Positions 1 to 8,544 of a DNA stretch of 64,000 bases are shown here, piece after piece; position 1 is the first letter of the stretch, and each line of letters starts with the position of its first letter. The notes beneath the pieces are model-generated. The model worked only from the letters and a program-made list of their open reading frames with translations. It searched no databases and was not told the DNA's origin. The position numbers were made by a program, and so were the translations under genes. The stretch is from the NCBI RefSeq assembly GCF_001428845.1, contig NZ_LMIU01000027.1, forward strand, positions 153,765-217,764, read 5' to 3'. This DNA is from Achromobacter sp. Root83 (lineage in GTDB: Bacteria; Pseudomonadota; Gammaproteobacteria; Burkholderiales; Burkholderiaceae_B).

Positions 1-135
1 GACGTGGTGGTGGCGGCGGGCGCGACCTGCGTCATCCAGCCCGGCGGCAGCATGCGCGACGATGAAGTCATCGCCGCGGCCGACGAGCACGGCATCGCCA
101 TGGTGCTGACCGGCACCCGCCACTTCCGTCATTGA
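1..135 (+). CDS. purH: PurH, 3' end (bifunctional AICAR transformylase / IMP cyclohydrolase)
   Basis: The first 44 codons of the window are in frame and end at TGA 133-135. They read as the carboxy terminus of PurH, with the family's closing pattern around [18 protein letters not shown] and a final GTRHF. PurH carries out the last two steps of purine synthesis to IMP in the cytoplasm. The gene is cut by the left window edge. Its stop codon shares one base with the ruvC start (TGATG), so the two are probably translationally coupled, and purH-ruvC-ruvA is a familiar order in beta-proteobacteria. Confidence 0.9.
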   Translation, partial: DVVVAAGATCVIQPGGSMRDDEVIAAADEHGIAMVLTGTRHFRH

Positions 136-683
136 TGCGCGTCCTCGGCATCGATCCCGGCCTGCGCCGCACCGGCTTCGGTGTGATCGATGCCGACGGT
201 TCGCGGCTGCGCTACGTGGCCAGCGGGACCATCGTGGTCCCGCCGGCGCTGACGCTGTCGGAACGCCTGAAAGTCATCCTGGACAATCTGCGCCAGGTGG
301 CGCGCGACACGCAACCCGACGTGGCCGCGCTGGAAATCGTCTTCCTGAACGCCAATCCCGCGTCCACCCTGCTGCTGGGCCAGGCGCGCGGCGCCGCGCT
401 GTGCGCGCTGGCCGACAGTTCGCTGGCGGTGCACGAATACACCGCGCTGCAGATCAAGAAAGCCGTGGTCGGCACCGGCCGCGCCGCCAAGGAACAGGTG
501 CAGATGATGGTGCAGCACCTGCTGGCGCTGGACGGCGTGCCCGCGCCCGACTCGGCCGACGCGCTGGCCTGCGCGATCTGCCATGCGCACGTCGGGCCCC
601 TGCAGGACAAGCTGGAACGCCTGGGCGGCGCGTTGCGCATGGGCGGCAAGACCCGCATCCGCAACGGCCGTCTGATCGGCTGA
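135..683 (+). CDS. ruvC: RuvC Holliday-junction resolvase
   Basis: A 182-residue protein of normal RuvC length. RuvC cleaves Holliday junctions moved by the RuvAB motor. The four acidic residues of the RNase H-like active site are visible at D7 (in GIDPG), E67, D139 and D142, matching D7/E66/D138/D141 of E. coli. The ATG at 135 is chosen over the TTG three bases earlier because it gives the family's MRVLGIDPG start and overlaps the purH stop by one base. ruvA follows after 121 bases and ruvB lies about 2 kb away on the other strand, so the usual ruvCAB set is split. Confidence 0.97.
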   Translation: MRVLGIDPGLRRTGFGVIDADGSRLRYVASGTIVVPPALTLSERLKVILDNLRQVARDTQPDVAALEIVFLNANPASTLLLGQARGAALCALADSSLAVHEYTALQIKKAVVGTGRAAKEQVQMMVQHLLALDGVPAPDSADALACAICHAHVGPLQDKLERLGGALRMGGKTRIRNGRLIG

Positions 684-804
684 CGCTTCCACGCGCTTTT
701 GCGCGGCGCGCCCGCCCGTTCGGCCCGCCACCGCCCCTGCGCGTATAGAATCCCCGCATTCGCCGCGCGTTTAGCGGCCCCACCATTGCCAGGCCCTCAT
801 CACC

Positions 805-1377
805 ATGATCGGACGCATCACCGGAACCCTGATCGAAAAACTGCCGCCCACGATCTGCGTGGACATCGGCGGACTGGGTTATGACATCGACGTGCCCATG
901 AGCACGCTGTACTCGCTGCCCGACACCGGCGCCCGCGTCACGCTCTACACGCACCTGACCGTGCGCGAAGACGCCCACATCCTGTATGGCTTCGCCTCGG
1001 CCGCCGAACGCAGCGCGTTTCGCGAGCTGATCAAGGTCAGCGGCATCGGCGCGCGCACCGCGCTGTCGGTGCTCTCCGGCCTGTCGGTGGCGGACCTGGC
1101 CCAGGCCATCACCCTGCAGGAATCGGGCCGCCTGACGCGGGTGCCCGGCATCGGCAAGAAAACCGCCGAGCGCCTGCTTCTGGAAATGCGCGGCAAACTG
1201 GGCGCGGACATCGGCGCGGCGTCGCACATCACGCACGACAACCAGTCCGACATCCTGAACGCCCTGCTGGCGCTGGGCTACTCCGAAAAAGAATCGCTGT
1301 CGGCGCTGAAGACGCTGCCCGAGGGCGTGGGCGTATCCGACGGCATCAAGCAGGCGCTCAAGGCGCTGGTGCGCTAA
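805..1377 (+). CDS. ruvA: RuvA Holliday-junction DNA-binding subunit
   Basis: 190 residues, the normal length. RuvA tetramers hold the four-way junction and load the RuvB helicase. An amino-terminal OB-fold (about 1-65, beginning [12 protein letters not shown]) is followed by two helix-hairpin-helix motifs (around [10 protein letters not shown] and [10 protein letters not shown]) and a carboxy-terminal RuvB-contacting domain after a short linker. It is in line with ruvC but separated by 121 bases, so it may have its own start signals. The neighbouring minus-strand gene converges on it. Confidence 0.97.
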   Translation: MIGRITGTLIEKLPPTICVDIGGLGYDIDVPMSTLYSLPDTGARVTLYTHLTVREDAHILYGFASAAERSAFRELIKVSGIGARTALSVLSGLSVADLAQAITLQESGRLTRVPGIGKKTAERLLLEMRGKLGADIGAASHITHDNQSDILNALLALGYSEKESLSALKTLPEGVGVSDGIKQALKALVR

Positions 1378-1387
1378 GGCCCCAGGC

Positions 1388-2308
1388 CTAGGGCCCGCCC
1401 TGCAGATAGCGCGGCGCCACGGCCTCCAGGCCTGTGGGCACCACATGCAGTTCCGGCGCCATCGGGCCACTGCAGATGTTGTCGCGGCGCAGGGAATCCA
1501 GGTTGTCGCGCGACATCAGGGGCGTGCCGGGCATGCATTCGAACAGCCTGGCCTGCATGCGGCCCACGCCCATGGGCACGCTGACCACGGGCCGGGGATG
1601 GCCGCTCCAGGCGGCGCAAAGCCGCGCGATCTCGCCCAGGGTATACACCTGAGGCCCGCCCAGTTCGTAAGTCTTGCCGCAGGTATGGGTATCGGCCAGC
1701 GCCGACGCCATGGCGGTCACCACGTCGCCGACGTAGACCGGCTGCATCCGCACATGGGCGCCGGCCAGCGGCAGCACGGGCAGCCAGCGCGCCAGCGTCG
1801 CGAACATATTGGTGAAATTGTCGTCCGGCCCGAAAAGGACCGAGGGACGGAAGATCGTCCAGCCGCCCTCATGGCGCTCCAGGAAGGCCTGCTTGATGGC
1901 TGCCTCGCCATCCCCCTTTGAACGTTGATACATGCTTTCGCCGCTGGAATCGGCGCCCAGCGCGCTGACGTGCAGCAGGCGGTGCACGCCGTGGCGCAGG
2001 CAAGCCTGCGCGATGCGCTGCGGCAGGTGCACGTGGGCCCGGGCGAATTCCGAGCCATAGGGACGGCCCATGTTGCCGTGCAGGATGCCCACGAGATTGA
2101 CGACCGCGTCGCATCCCTGCACCAGGCTGTCCAGCGCGGCATCGTCGTGGATGTCGGTTTGGATCAGGGTGACGGTAGGCAGGATTTGCAGGTCGCGCCC
2201 GCGCGCAAAGAGGCGCGTGGGCACGATGAGCTGATGCTGGTCCGTGCAAAGCCGCGCAACCAGATGACGGCCAATGAAACCCGTGCCGCCAATGACAAGG
2301 ATACGCAT
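1388..2308 (-). CDS. NDUFA9-like NAD(P)-binding epimerase/reductase family protein
   Basis: 306 residues. The amino terminus MRILVIGGTGFIGRHL holds the GGxGFIG dinucleotide-binding motif of atypical short-chain dehydrogenases. The overall pattern (VVNLVGIL near 75-85, ALGADS, FRPSVLFGPDDNF, ELGGPQVYT) is that of the NDUFA9/YwnB-type proteins often annotated as complex I NDUFA9-subunit family. These bind NAD(P)H, but the substrate in bacteria is usually unknown. The ATG at 2308 is preferred over upstream starts because AGGAGG (2316-2321) sits seven bases before it and the Rossmann motif then begins at residue 1. It converges with ruvA, leaving about ten bases between stops. Confidence 0.85.
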   Translation of the reverse strand: MRILVIGGTGFIGRHLVARLCTDQHQLIVPTRLFARGRDLQILPTVTLIQTDIHDDAALDSLVQGCDAVVNLVGILHGNMGRPYGSEFARAHVHLPQRIAQACLRHGVHRLLHVSALGADSSGESMYQRSKGDGEAAIKQAFLERHEGGWTIFRPSVLFGPDDNFTNMFATLARWLPVLPLAGAHVRMQPVYVGDVVTAMASALADTHTCGKTYELGGPQVYTLGEIARLCAAWSGHPRPVVSVPMGVGRMQARLFECMPGTPLMSRDNLDSLRRDNICSGPMAPELHVVPTGLEAVAPRYLQGGP

Positions 2309-2398
2309 GGCGCAGCCTCCTGTTCGTCGGGATCGAATTCCGATTCTGCCCTGCAAGGTCGACAACCGCAAGCACGCGGGCGGACCGCCGCCGCGGCG

Positions 2399-3364
2399 TC
2401 AGGCCGCCAGCAACCGGGCGTAGGCCGGAAGATCGACGTTGCCGCCGCTGATGATGATGCCGACCCGGGCCCCGCGCACCGGCACCACGTTCTGCATGAC
2501 GGCGGCCGCGCCCAGGCAGCCCGTGGGCTCCACGACCATCTTCATGCGTTCGGCGAAGAACTTCATGGTGGTGACAAGCTGCTCATCCGTCACCGTGACG
2601 ATGTCGCGGACATATTTTTGAATGAGCGGAAAGGTCAGGTTGCCCAGATGGGTCGTGGCCGCGCCATCGGCCAGGGTCTTGGGAGCCGGGATTCGGACGA
2701 TTTCGCCCTTGCGCAGGGACTGCTGGCCGTCGTTGCCGGCTTCGGGCTCCACGCCGTACACCAGGCAGCGCGGGCTCAGCGCGAACGCGGACAGGGCCGA
2801 CCCCGACAGCAGGCCGCCGCCGCCCAGGCACACGAACAGGTAATCCAGTTCGCCCACTTCCTCGAACAGTTCCTTGGCCGCGGTGCCCTGCCCGGTAATC
2901 ACGTCTTCGTGGTCATAGGGCGGGATCAGCGTGGCGCCGGTCTCGGCATGGATGCGGCGGGCGATCTCTTCGCGGTCTTCGGTGTAGCGGTCATAGGTGA
3001 CGATCTTGCCGCCATAGCCTTCCGTGGCCGCGCGCTTGGCCGCGGGCGCGTCCAGCGGCATGATGATGGTCGCCTGCACGCCCTGCAGCCGGGAAGCCAG
3101 CGCGATGGCCTGCGCATGATTGCCCGACGAGAACGTCACCACGCCGGCCGCCCGCTGTTCGGGCGTGAGGCGCGCGATGGCGTTGTACCCGCCCCGGAAC
3201 TTGAAGGCCCCCATGCGCTGGAAGTTTTCGCACTTGAAGAACAGCGACGCGCCGGCGATGGCGTCGGCGGTGGCCGAAGTCAGGACGGGCGTGCGGTGTG
3301 CGTTGCCGGCCAGGCGCTCGCTGGCGCGCACGACATCATCATAGGTGGGCAATTCGGGCAGCAT
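2399..3364 (-). CDS. PLP-dependent threonine/serine dehydratase-like enzyme (threo-3-hydroxyaspartate ammonia-lyase / serine racemase type)
   Basis: 321 residues, fold type II PLP enzyme. The lysine that binds PLP lies in the GAFKFRGG motif near residue 55, the phosphate-binding loop is the glycine-rich GGGGLLSG near 180, and the substrate loop is SSGNHAQA. There is no carboxy-terminal ACT regulatory domain, so it is not biosynthetic IlvA. The FKCENFQRMGAFKFRG segment is typical of the group containing serine racemase and threo-3-hydroxy-L-aspartate dehydratase. Substrate choice between L-threonine, L-serine and hydroxyaspartate cannot be settled from sequence alone. It appears to be a single gene between the NDUFA9-like gene and ruvB. 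Confidence 0.85.
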   Translation of the reverse strand: MLPELPTYDDVVRASERLAGNAHRTPVLTSATADAIAGASLFFKCENFQRMGAFKFRGGYNAIARLTPEQRAAGVVTFSSGNHAQAIALASRLQGVQATIIMPLDAPAAKRAATEGYGGKIVTYDRYTEDREEIARRIHAETGATLIPPYDHEDVITGQGTAAKELFEEVGELDYLFVCLGGGGLLSGSALSAFALSPRCLVYGVEPEAGNDGQQSLRKGEIVRIPAPKTLADGAATTHLGNLTFPLIQKYVRDIVTVTDEQLVTTMKFFAERMKMVVEPTGCLGAAAVMQNVVPVRGARVGIIISGGNVDLPAYARLLAA

Positions 3365-3473
3365 GGAATTCGGTCCTTTGATCGCGAGGGGGAAATCAAA
3401 ACCCTGGGATCATAAACCCGTCAGCGGCATTTGCGCGCCGCCCAGATGCACGACGGGCGCAAGGCGGCCCGGC

Positions 3474-4547
3474 CTATTTGCCGAAGAGGTCGGCGCTGCC
3501 GCCAGTAGCGCCGGCGGGCGGGGTCAGGCCAAGGTGGCGCCAGGTGGTCAGGGTGGCGGTGCGGCCCCGCGGGGTGCGCTGCAGGTAGCCGTGCTGGATC
3601 AGGTAGGGCTCGATGACGTCTTCGATGGTGTCGCGTTCTTCGCCGATGGCCGCGGCCAGGCTGTCCACGCCGACCGGGCCGCCATCGAACTTATGGATGA
3701 TGGCTTCCAGCAGCTTGCGGTCCATCAGGTCCAGGCCTTGGGGGTCGACCTCGAGCATGGCCAGCGCGCGGCCGGCGACGTCGGCGTCGATGATGCCGCT
3801 GGCCTTGACCTCGGCATAGTCGCGCACGCGGCGCAACAGCCGGTTGGCGATGCGGGGCGTGCCGCGCGCGCGGCGCGCCACTTCGGCCGCGCCGTCCGGC
3901 GTGATGCCGGCGTGCAGCAGGCCGGCGCTGCGCGTCACGATGTGCCCGAGGTCGGTGGCGTTGTAGAACTCAAGCCGCGACACGATGCCGAAGCGGTCGC
4001 GCAGCGGATTGGTCAGCATGCCTGCGCGCGTGGTGGCGCCCACCAGGGTGAACGGCTGCAGATCCAGCTTCACGCTGCGCGCGGCCGGCCCTTCGCCGAT
4101 GAGGATGTCGATCTGGAAGTCCTCGAGCGCGGGGTAGAGGATTTCCTCGACCACGGGCGACAGGCGGTGGATCTCGTCGATGAAGAGGACGTCGTTCTTT
4201 TCCAGATTGGTCAGAAGCGCGGCCAGGTCACCCGGACGTTCCAGAACGGGCCCCGACGTCTGGCGCAACTGCACGCCCATTTCATGCGCGATGATGTGGG
4301 CCAGCGTGGTCTTGCCCAGGCCCGGCGGGCCGAACAGCAGGACGTGGTCGAGGGACTCGCCGCGCTTTTTGGCCGCGGCGATGAAGATCTCGAGCTGTTC
4401 GCGGGCGCGTTGCTGTCCGACGTATTCCCCCAGCGCCTTGGGCCGCAGCGCGCGTTCGATCGATTCCTCGTTGGGCGACACCGGCTGCGGCGCCACGATA
4501 CGGGGAGCGTCGGGACGGGAGGAAAGGGAATCGGACTGGATGGCCAT
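3474..4547 (-). CDS. ruvB: RuvB Holliday-junction branch-migration ATPase
   Basis: 357 residues, the normal length. This hexameric AAA+ motor drives branch migration with RuvA. Walker A is GPPGLGKTT (about 73-81), Walker B ends in DEIH (about 124-127), and the sensor region [18 protein letters not shown] and the carboxy-terminal winged-helix part ([10 protein letters not shown]) are present. It lies on the strand opposite ruvC/ruvA and about 2.1 kb from ruvA, so two unrelated genes have come between parts of the usual cluster. A two-component system lies upstream on the same strand. Confidence 0.97.
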   Translation of the reverse strand: MAIQSDSLSSRPDAPRIVAPQPVSPNEESIERALRPKALGEYVGQQRAREQLEIFIAAAKKRGESLDHVLLFGPPGLGKTTLAHIIAHEMGVQLRQTSGPVLERPGDLAALLTNLEKNDVLFIDEIHRLSPVVEEILYPALEDFQIDILIGEGPAARSVKLDLQPFTLVGATTRAGMLTNPLRDRFGIVSRLEFYNATDLGHIVTRSAGLLHAGITPDGAAEVARRARGTPRIANRLLRRVRDYAEVKASGIIDADVAGRALAMLEVDPQGLDLMDRKLLEAIIHKFDGGPVGVDSLAAAIGEERDTIEDVIEPYLIQHGYLQRTPRGRTATLTTWRHLGLTPPAGATGGSADLFGK

Positions 4548-4619
4548 GGTGCGGAAACGACAAAGGACGAAGCAGGATGCATCGTACCGTAGGGCGGGCC
4601 GCCCCGGGGCGGCCCCGCT

Positions 4620-6206
4620 TTACTGGGCCGCGGACAGGGGCAACCTGACCCGCACGCACAGGCCGCCGGATTCCGCCTGGCGCAGTTCCAGCGAGCCGCC
4701 ATGCGCGCGCGCGATGGCCTCGGCCAGCGCCAGCCCCAACCCCACGCTGCCGGTGCGCGTGCGCGCATCATCCAGCCGGCTGAACGGGCGCAGGGCCTCC
4801 TGGCGGCGTTCCGGCACGATGCCGGGGCCGTGGTCGGCCACATCGAGCACCGCCTGGCCGTCCTCGTGGCGCAGCGCGATATCCACCGGCGGCGCGCCGT
4901 GATTCAGCGCATTGCCGATCAGGTTGTCCAGCAGGCGGCCCAGCGCAACGGCATCCGCCTGCACCACCAGGGCGGAGGCGTCGGCATCGGCGGCCAGGCC
5001 GATCTCGGTGCCCGCGCCCTGCCAGGCGCCCACGCGTTCGGTCAGCCAGTCGGCCAGGACGATGGGGGCGTATCGATAGGCCGCCGGGTCGGTGCCGCGC
5101 ACGAAGCCGATGAACTGGTCCACCATGTGCTGCATGTCCTGCAGGTCCGCGCGCAGGCCTTCCTTCAGCTTGGAGTCGTCCGCCATCTCGATGCGCAGCC
5201 ACATGCGCGACAGGGGGCCCTTCAGATCATGGGGCAGGCCGGACAAGAGCGTGCGGCGCACCGAATCGGACTCGGCCAGCGCGTCCAGCATGGCGTTGAA
5301 GCGTTCCCCCAGCGCCCGGGTCTCGTGCGGGCCCGAGGGCTCGACGCGTTGCGGCTGACCGGCGGCAAGCTGATCCGCGGCATCGGCCAGCCGGGTGATC
5401 GGGCGTGTGATGTGCCAGGAGAAACCCACCGCCAGCAACAGCAGCAGGCCCAGGCCTCCCAGCCAGGCGGCGATGAATGGCGTGGCCACGGGTGGATCCA
5501 GGCGGTCCAGCGGAATGACGAGCCATTCGCGCAGGCGCGGCGCGTCTTCGGTGGCGGGATTGGGCGCCAGCGAGATGAAGATCTCGGGTGTGGGGCCGCG
5601 CGACAGCGCCACCCGCGTGCCGTCGTTCAGGCGTTCATTGAGCTGCTGCACCAGCACCCGCAGGTCGCGGCGGATATCGTCCGGTTCGGGCTGGCCGCGG
5701 CGGTCGCGCTCCGCGTGCTCGCGGGTACGGTCGCCATCGCGCTGCGCGTTCGGACGGTCGCCCTGCGCGCCATCGCCATCGCGGTCGTCGCCCCGCACCT
5801 CGGGGGGCGGGGGCGGCGGCGGACCGTGGATCTGCGAATCCGAAGCGGCGGGCGGCGGGGGCGGCGGGCGCGGAGCGCTACGCGGCGCGGGCGGTGGACG
5901 CTTCCCGTTGAAGCGCTGCAGCTTGGCTTCTGCCGGCAACACGCGTGACCACAGCCGCCACTGGTTCTGGGAGGCGGTTCGCACGAAATCGGCACGGTCT
6001 TCGGCCGGGACCTGGGACACGGCGGCGCGCAAGGTACGGATGGTGGTGACGATGTAGCCGATGGCCACGTCTTCCATGAACTTGTGCCGGAAGTACGACA
6101 CCGTCACCAGCGTGGCCGCCTGCGTCAGCAGGACCGAACCCAGAATCAACAGGATCAGGCGCGCCCGCAGCGAACGCGGCATCAGAAAGCCGGGGGAAAA
6201 GCGCAT
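4620..6206 (-). CDS. EnvZ-like sensor histidine kinase with a proline-rich periplasmic domain
   Basis: 528 residues. TM1 (about 16-37) and TM2 (about 245-265) flank a periplasmic region of roughly 205 residues. HAMP follows (ITRPITRLADAAD). The phosphoacceptor is H326 in a PHDLKGPLSRM box. The ATPase boxes are NLIGNALNHG (N), DHGPGI (G1) and GLGLALAEAIARAHGG (G2). The periplasmic part is odd: two polyproline runs (about 103-119 and 129-135) followed by a charged R/D/G/Q-rich stretch to about 180. The start overlaps the response-regulator stop by one base (TGATG), so the pair is cotranscribed. It should phosphorylate the preceding OmpR-type regulator; the signal is unknown. Confidence 0.93.
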   Translation of the reverse strand: MRFSPGFLMPRSLRARLILLILGSVLLTQAATLVTVSYFRHKFMEDVAIGYIVTTIRTLRAAVSQVPAEDRADFVRTASQNQWRLWSRVLPAEAKLQRFNGKRPPPAPRSAPRPPPPPPAASDSQIHGPPPPPPPEVRGDDRDGDGAQGDRPNAQRDGDRTREHAERDRRGQPEPDDIRRDLRVLVQQLNERLNDGTRVALSRGPTPEIFISLAPNPATEDAPRLREWLVIPLDRLDPPVATPFIAAWLGGLGLLLLLAVGFSWHITRPITRLADAADQLAAGQPQRVEPSGPHETRALGERFNAMLDALAESDSVRRTLLSGLPHDLKGPLSRMWLRIEMADDSKLKEGLRADLQDMQHMVDQFIGFVRGTDPAAYRYAPIVLADWLTERVGAWQGAGTEIGLAADADASALVVQADAVALGRLLDNLIGNALNHGAPPVDIALRHEDGQAVLDVADHGPGIVPERRQEALRPFSRLDDARTRTGSVGLGLALAEAIARAHGGSLELRQAESGGLCVRVRLPLSAAQ

Positions 6207-6916
6207 CAGGGGGAAAACCGGTAGCCGATACCCCAGACGGTCTGGATCCAGCGCGGCTGCTTGGGATCGTCTTCGATCACGCGGCGCAGGCGCAGGATCG
6301 CGATGTCGATGGCGCGGTCATTGCGTTCGCCGGCGTCGTCGTCCCGGGCCAGCGCCAGCAGGCGCTCGCGCGACAGCGGCTTGCCCGCGTTGCGAACCAG
6401 GGCTTCCAGCAGATTGATCTCGCCGCCGGTCAGCTTGACCACGGCGCCATCGCGGGAGAGCTGACGCGTGGACGGGTCGAACACGAAGGGTCCGAAGGAC
6501 ACCGGCGCGTCCTTGGTGAGCGCCGACGGGCCGCGCTTGCGGCGCAGCACGGCCTCGATGCGAGCCAGCAGTTCACGGGGATCGAAAGGCTTGCCGACGT
6601 AGTCGTCGGCACCGGCCTCCAGGCCGATGATGCGGTCCACGGCTTCATCGCGCGCGGTCAGCAGGATGACGGGAATGTCCTCGCCCTGCTCCCGCAGGCG
6701 GCGGCAGGCGTCGGCGCCGTCGCCGCCGGGCAGCATGCGGTCGAGCACCAGCAGATCGGGGGCGTAGCGGGTGATGCGCGACGACAGGTCGGTCGCGTCC
6801 GGCGCCAGCAGGGTGTCGTAGCCGTGCCGGTTCAGGTAGTCGGCCAGCAACTGGCGCAAGGCCGGGTCGTCGTCGACGACCAGCAGCTTGGTGTGGGAAT
6901 TGTCCATGGACGTCAT
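6206..6916 (-). CDS. OmpR-family response regulator
   Basis: 236 residues. The receiver domain (about 9-122) has the acidic pocket DDD near 15-17, phosphoacceptor D59 (LLVLD) and the conserved lysine in VGKPF. An OmpR/PhoB winged-helix DNA-binding domain (about 140-234) ends with RVIEDDPKQPRWIQTVWGIGYRF, very like OmpR. The start is placed at ATG 6916 (MTSMDNSHTK); a second ATG at 6907 is possible. A GGAGG lies rather far (14 bases) upstream of 6916. The stop overlaps the kinase gene start. This is a paralogue of OmpR rather than clearly OmpR itself, and target genes are not known. Confidence 0.93.
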   Translation of the reverse strand: MTSMDNSHTKLLVVDDDPALRQLLADYLNRHGYDTLLAPDATDLSSRITRYAPDLLVLDRMLPGGDGADACRRLREQGEDIPVILLTARDEAVDRIIGLEAGADDYVGKPFDPRELLARIEAVLRRKRGPSALTKDAPVSFGPFVFDPSTRQLSRDGAVVKLTGGEINLLEALVRNAGKPLSRERLLALARDDDAGERNDRAIDIAILRLRRVIEDDPKQPRWIQTVWGIGYRFSP

Positions 6917-7126
6917 AGTGCGGCGGGCCGCCTCCGCCTGCAAGAGGCAAGAAATCATCTGAAATATACCCGTTGCGCGATGTTCGCGGCCTGTTCCCGC
7001 GTTTTCGCCCGCGGACACCCGCCGGAAATGGACTGACCATAAAATGGCGGTTCGACTGCTGCCGCTCGTCCGGTTTACTAAAGAACGTTTACAGTTGCGG
7101 CGGCCGCCCCTCTTTACACTGTCCCC

Positions 7127-8452
7127 ATGATCGCCCCTGCAATCATCTGGCGCAGACGGCTGTTGCACGCGGCGCTGACGGCAGGCATGGTCTGCCCGCT
7201 GGCTCCGGCGTTCGGCGACGAGTCCGATGCGTCCCCTCATGCCTCCCCGCCCCCGGCGGCGGCCGCCACACGCGTGGCGCGCGGCATCGGTGTTCTGTCC
7301 CCGGTTCAACCCATTCCGGTGCGGCCCGCCCCGTCGCTGGATGCGCGCGCCATGCCGCTGGATCCCCTGCCCTGCGGCCTGCAAGCCGCGGAGCCCGCGA
7401 TGGACACGAGCGTGCAGGGCACGGACGACAGCCCCGAAGAAGGGTTCATCCCCGGCACCGGACCGGCGCTTTCCGGGGATGCCCAGCCCGCTCCGCTGGC
7501 CTGCGATCCGATCGCGGAGGACGCCGTCCCCGAAGACAGCGCACCGGACTATTCCTTCGCCCTGGAAGACGGCGATATCCCCGTGGTGGTGATTTCCGGC
7601 GTGTCCCGCCCCAGCCGCCCCTGGTTCGCGTCCGCCAGCGGCCAGGATGGCTTGCGCTACGGCGGCAACCGCAACTGGGTCTACCGCAACACCTCGGGCC
7701 CGTCCGTCACCGTCGGCAATGTCAGTGCCTACGCGCCCACCTGGGGCAGCGGCGCGCCCCTGGGCGGATTTCAGATATCCAATTCGGCCGGCACCAGCGC
7801 CACCCTGCCCGAAGGCAGCTTTGGCTATTCCTCGTCGCTGGGCAAGCTCAACCTGATGGATCCCGCCGCCCGGTCGGGCGCCGTGGATTACGGGGCGTCC
7901 GTCGGCAGCGGCAGCGTGCGCTACGGACTCACGCCCGTCCTGACGCTGGAGGGCCAGGTGCAGAGCGCGCCCTCGCTCACCACGCGCGGCATGGGCACCA
8001 CCTACACCGCCGGCGAGTACGGCACGTTCCAGGCCGGCGCCACGCAAAGCACGTTCGACGCGGCCAGCGGTTACCGCTACCGCTTCGGCTACAACGTGGA
8101 CGTGGCCGACATGGTGAACCTGGGCTATACCAACGAGCAGATCGGGGCGGGCTATGGCGACCTGTCGACCTACTCCGGCGGCGTGGCTTCGGCCCCCCAG
8201 ACCCGCAACACCCTGTCGGCGGGCGTCCCCATGTCAGGCTGGGGCACGCTCAGCGGCACCTATTCCGGCCTGCGCGAAGGTTCCGTCCTGGCCGAGCAGC
8301 GCGTGGGACTGTCCCACAGCATGTTCGTGGCTCCCAAGGTCAAGCTGGCCGTGGGCGCCGACCGCGACATCGTGTCGGGGAACTACGAGTGGCGCGCCAA
8401 CCTGAGCATGCCCGTCGATACCTTCATGCGCGGCACCTGGCTCAGCTGGTAG
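7127..8452 (+). CDS. Exported protein with a fimbrial-usher-like beta-barrel carboxy half (orphan)
   Basis: 441 residues. A signal peptide (about 1-30, cut near APAFG) precedes a low-complexity Pro/Ala/Asp-rich stretch to about 150. The rest resembles part of FimD/PapC usher barrels: a VRYGLTPVLTLEGQ motif near 265, repeated short amphipathic strands rich in Gly/Ser/Tyr, and a terminal segment ending in aromatic W. At 441 residues it is about half the size of a usher (about 800), and no chaperone or pilin gene is nearby. It could be a remnant, or a small outer-membrane protein derived from the usher fold. The family call rests on pattern only. It is divergent from the two-component genes. Confidence 0.6.
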   Translation: MIAPAIIWRRRLLHAALTAGMVCPLAPAFGDESDASPHASPPPAAAATRVARGIGVLSPVQPIPVRPAPSLDARAMPLDPLPCGLQAAEPAMDTSVQGTDDSPEEGFIPGTGPALSGDAQPAPLACDPIAEDAVPEDSAPDYSFALEDGDIPVVVISGVSRPSRPWFASASGQDGLRYGGNRNWVYRNTSGPSVTVGNVSAYAPTWGSGAPLGGFQISNSAGTSATLPEGSFGYSSSLGKLNLMDPAARSGAVDYGASVGSGSVRYGLTPVLTLEGQVQSAPSLTTRGMGTTYTAGEYGTFQAGATQSTFDAASGYRYRFGYNVDVADMVNLGYTNEQIGAGYGDLSTYSGGVASAPQTRNTLSAGVPMSGWGTLSGTYSGLREGSVLAEQRVGLSHSMFVAPKVKLAVGADRDIVSGNYEWRANLSMPVDTFMRGTWLSW

Positions 8453-8544
8453 GCGAACCCGGCGCGGACGGAAATATCTCTCCGGAACGGGCGCGCCGGA
8501 ATTGGGGCTTAAAATCCCTGCCATGATGCTTCCGGCCTACCCCC

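Noticed and set aside
1925..3415. Long plus-strand frame across the NDUFA9-like and ammonia-lyase genes
   Set aside because: It is antisense to two genes with clear motifs, and its composition is that of a shadow frame.
6916..8047. Amino-terminal extension of the response-regulator frame
   Set aside because: The extension lies antisense to the usher-like gene and has no counterpart in OmpR proteins; the start was placed at 6916.
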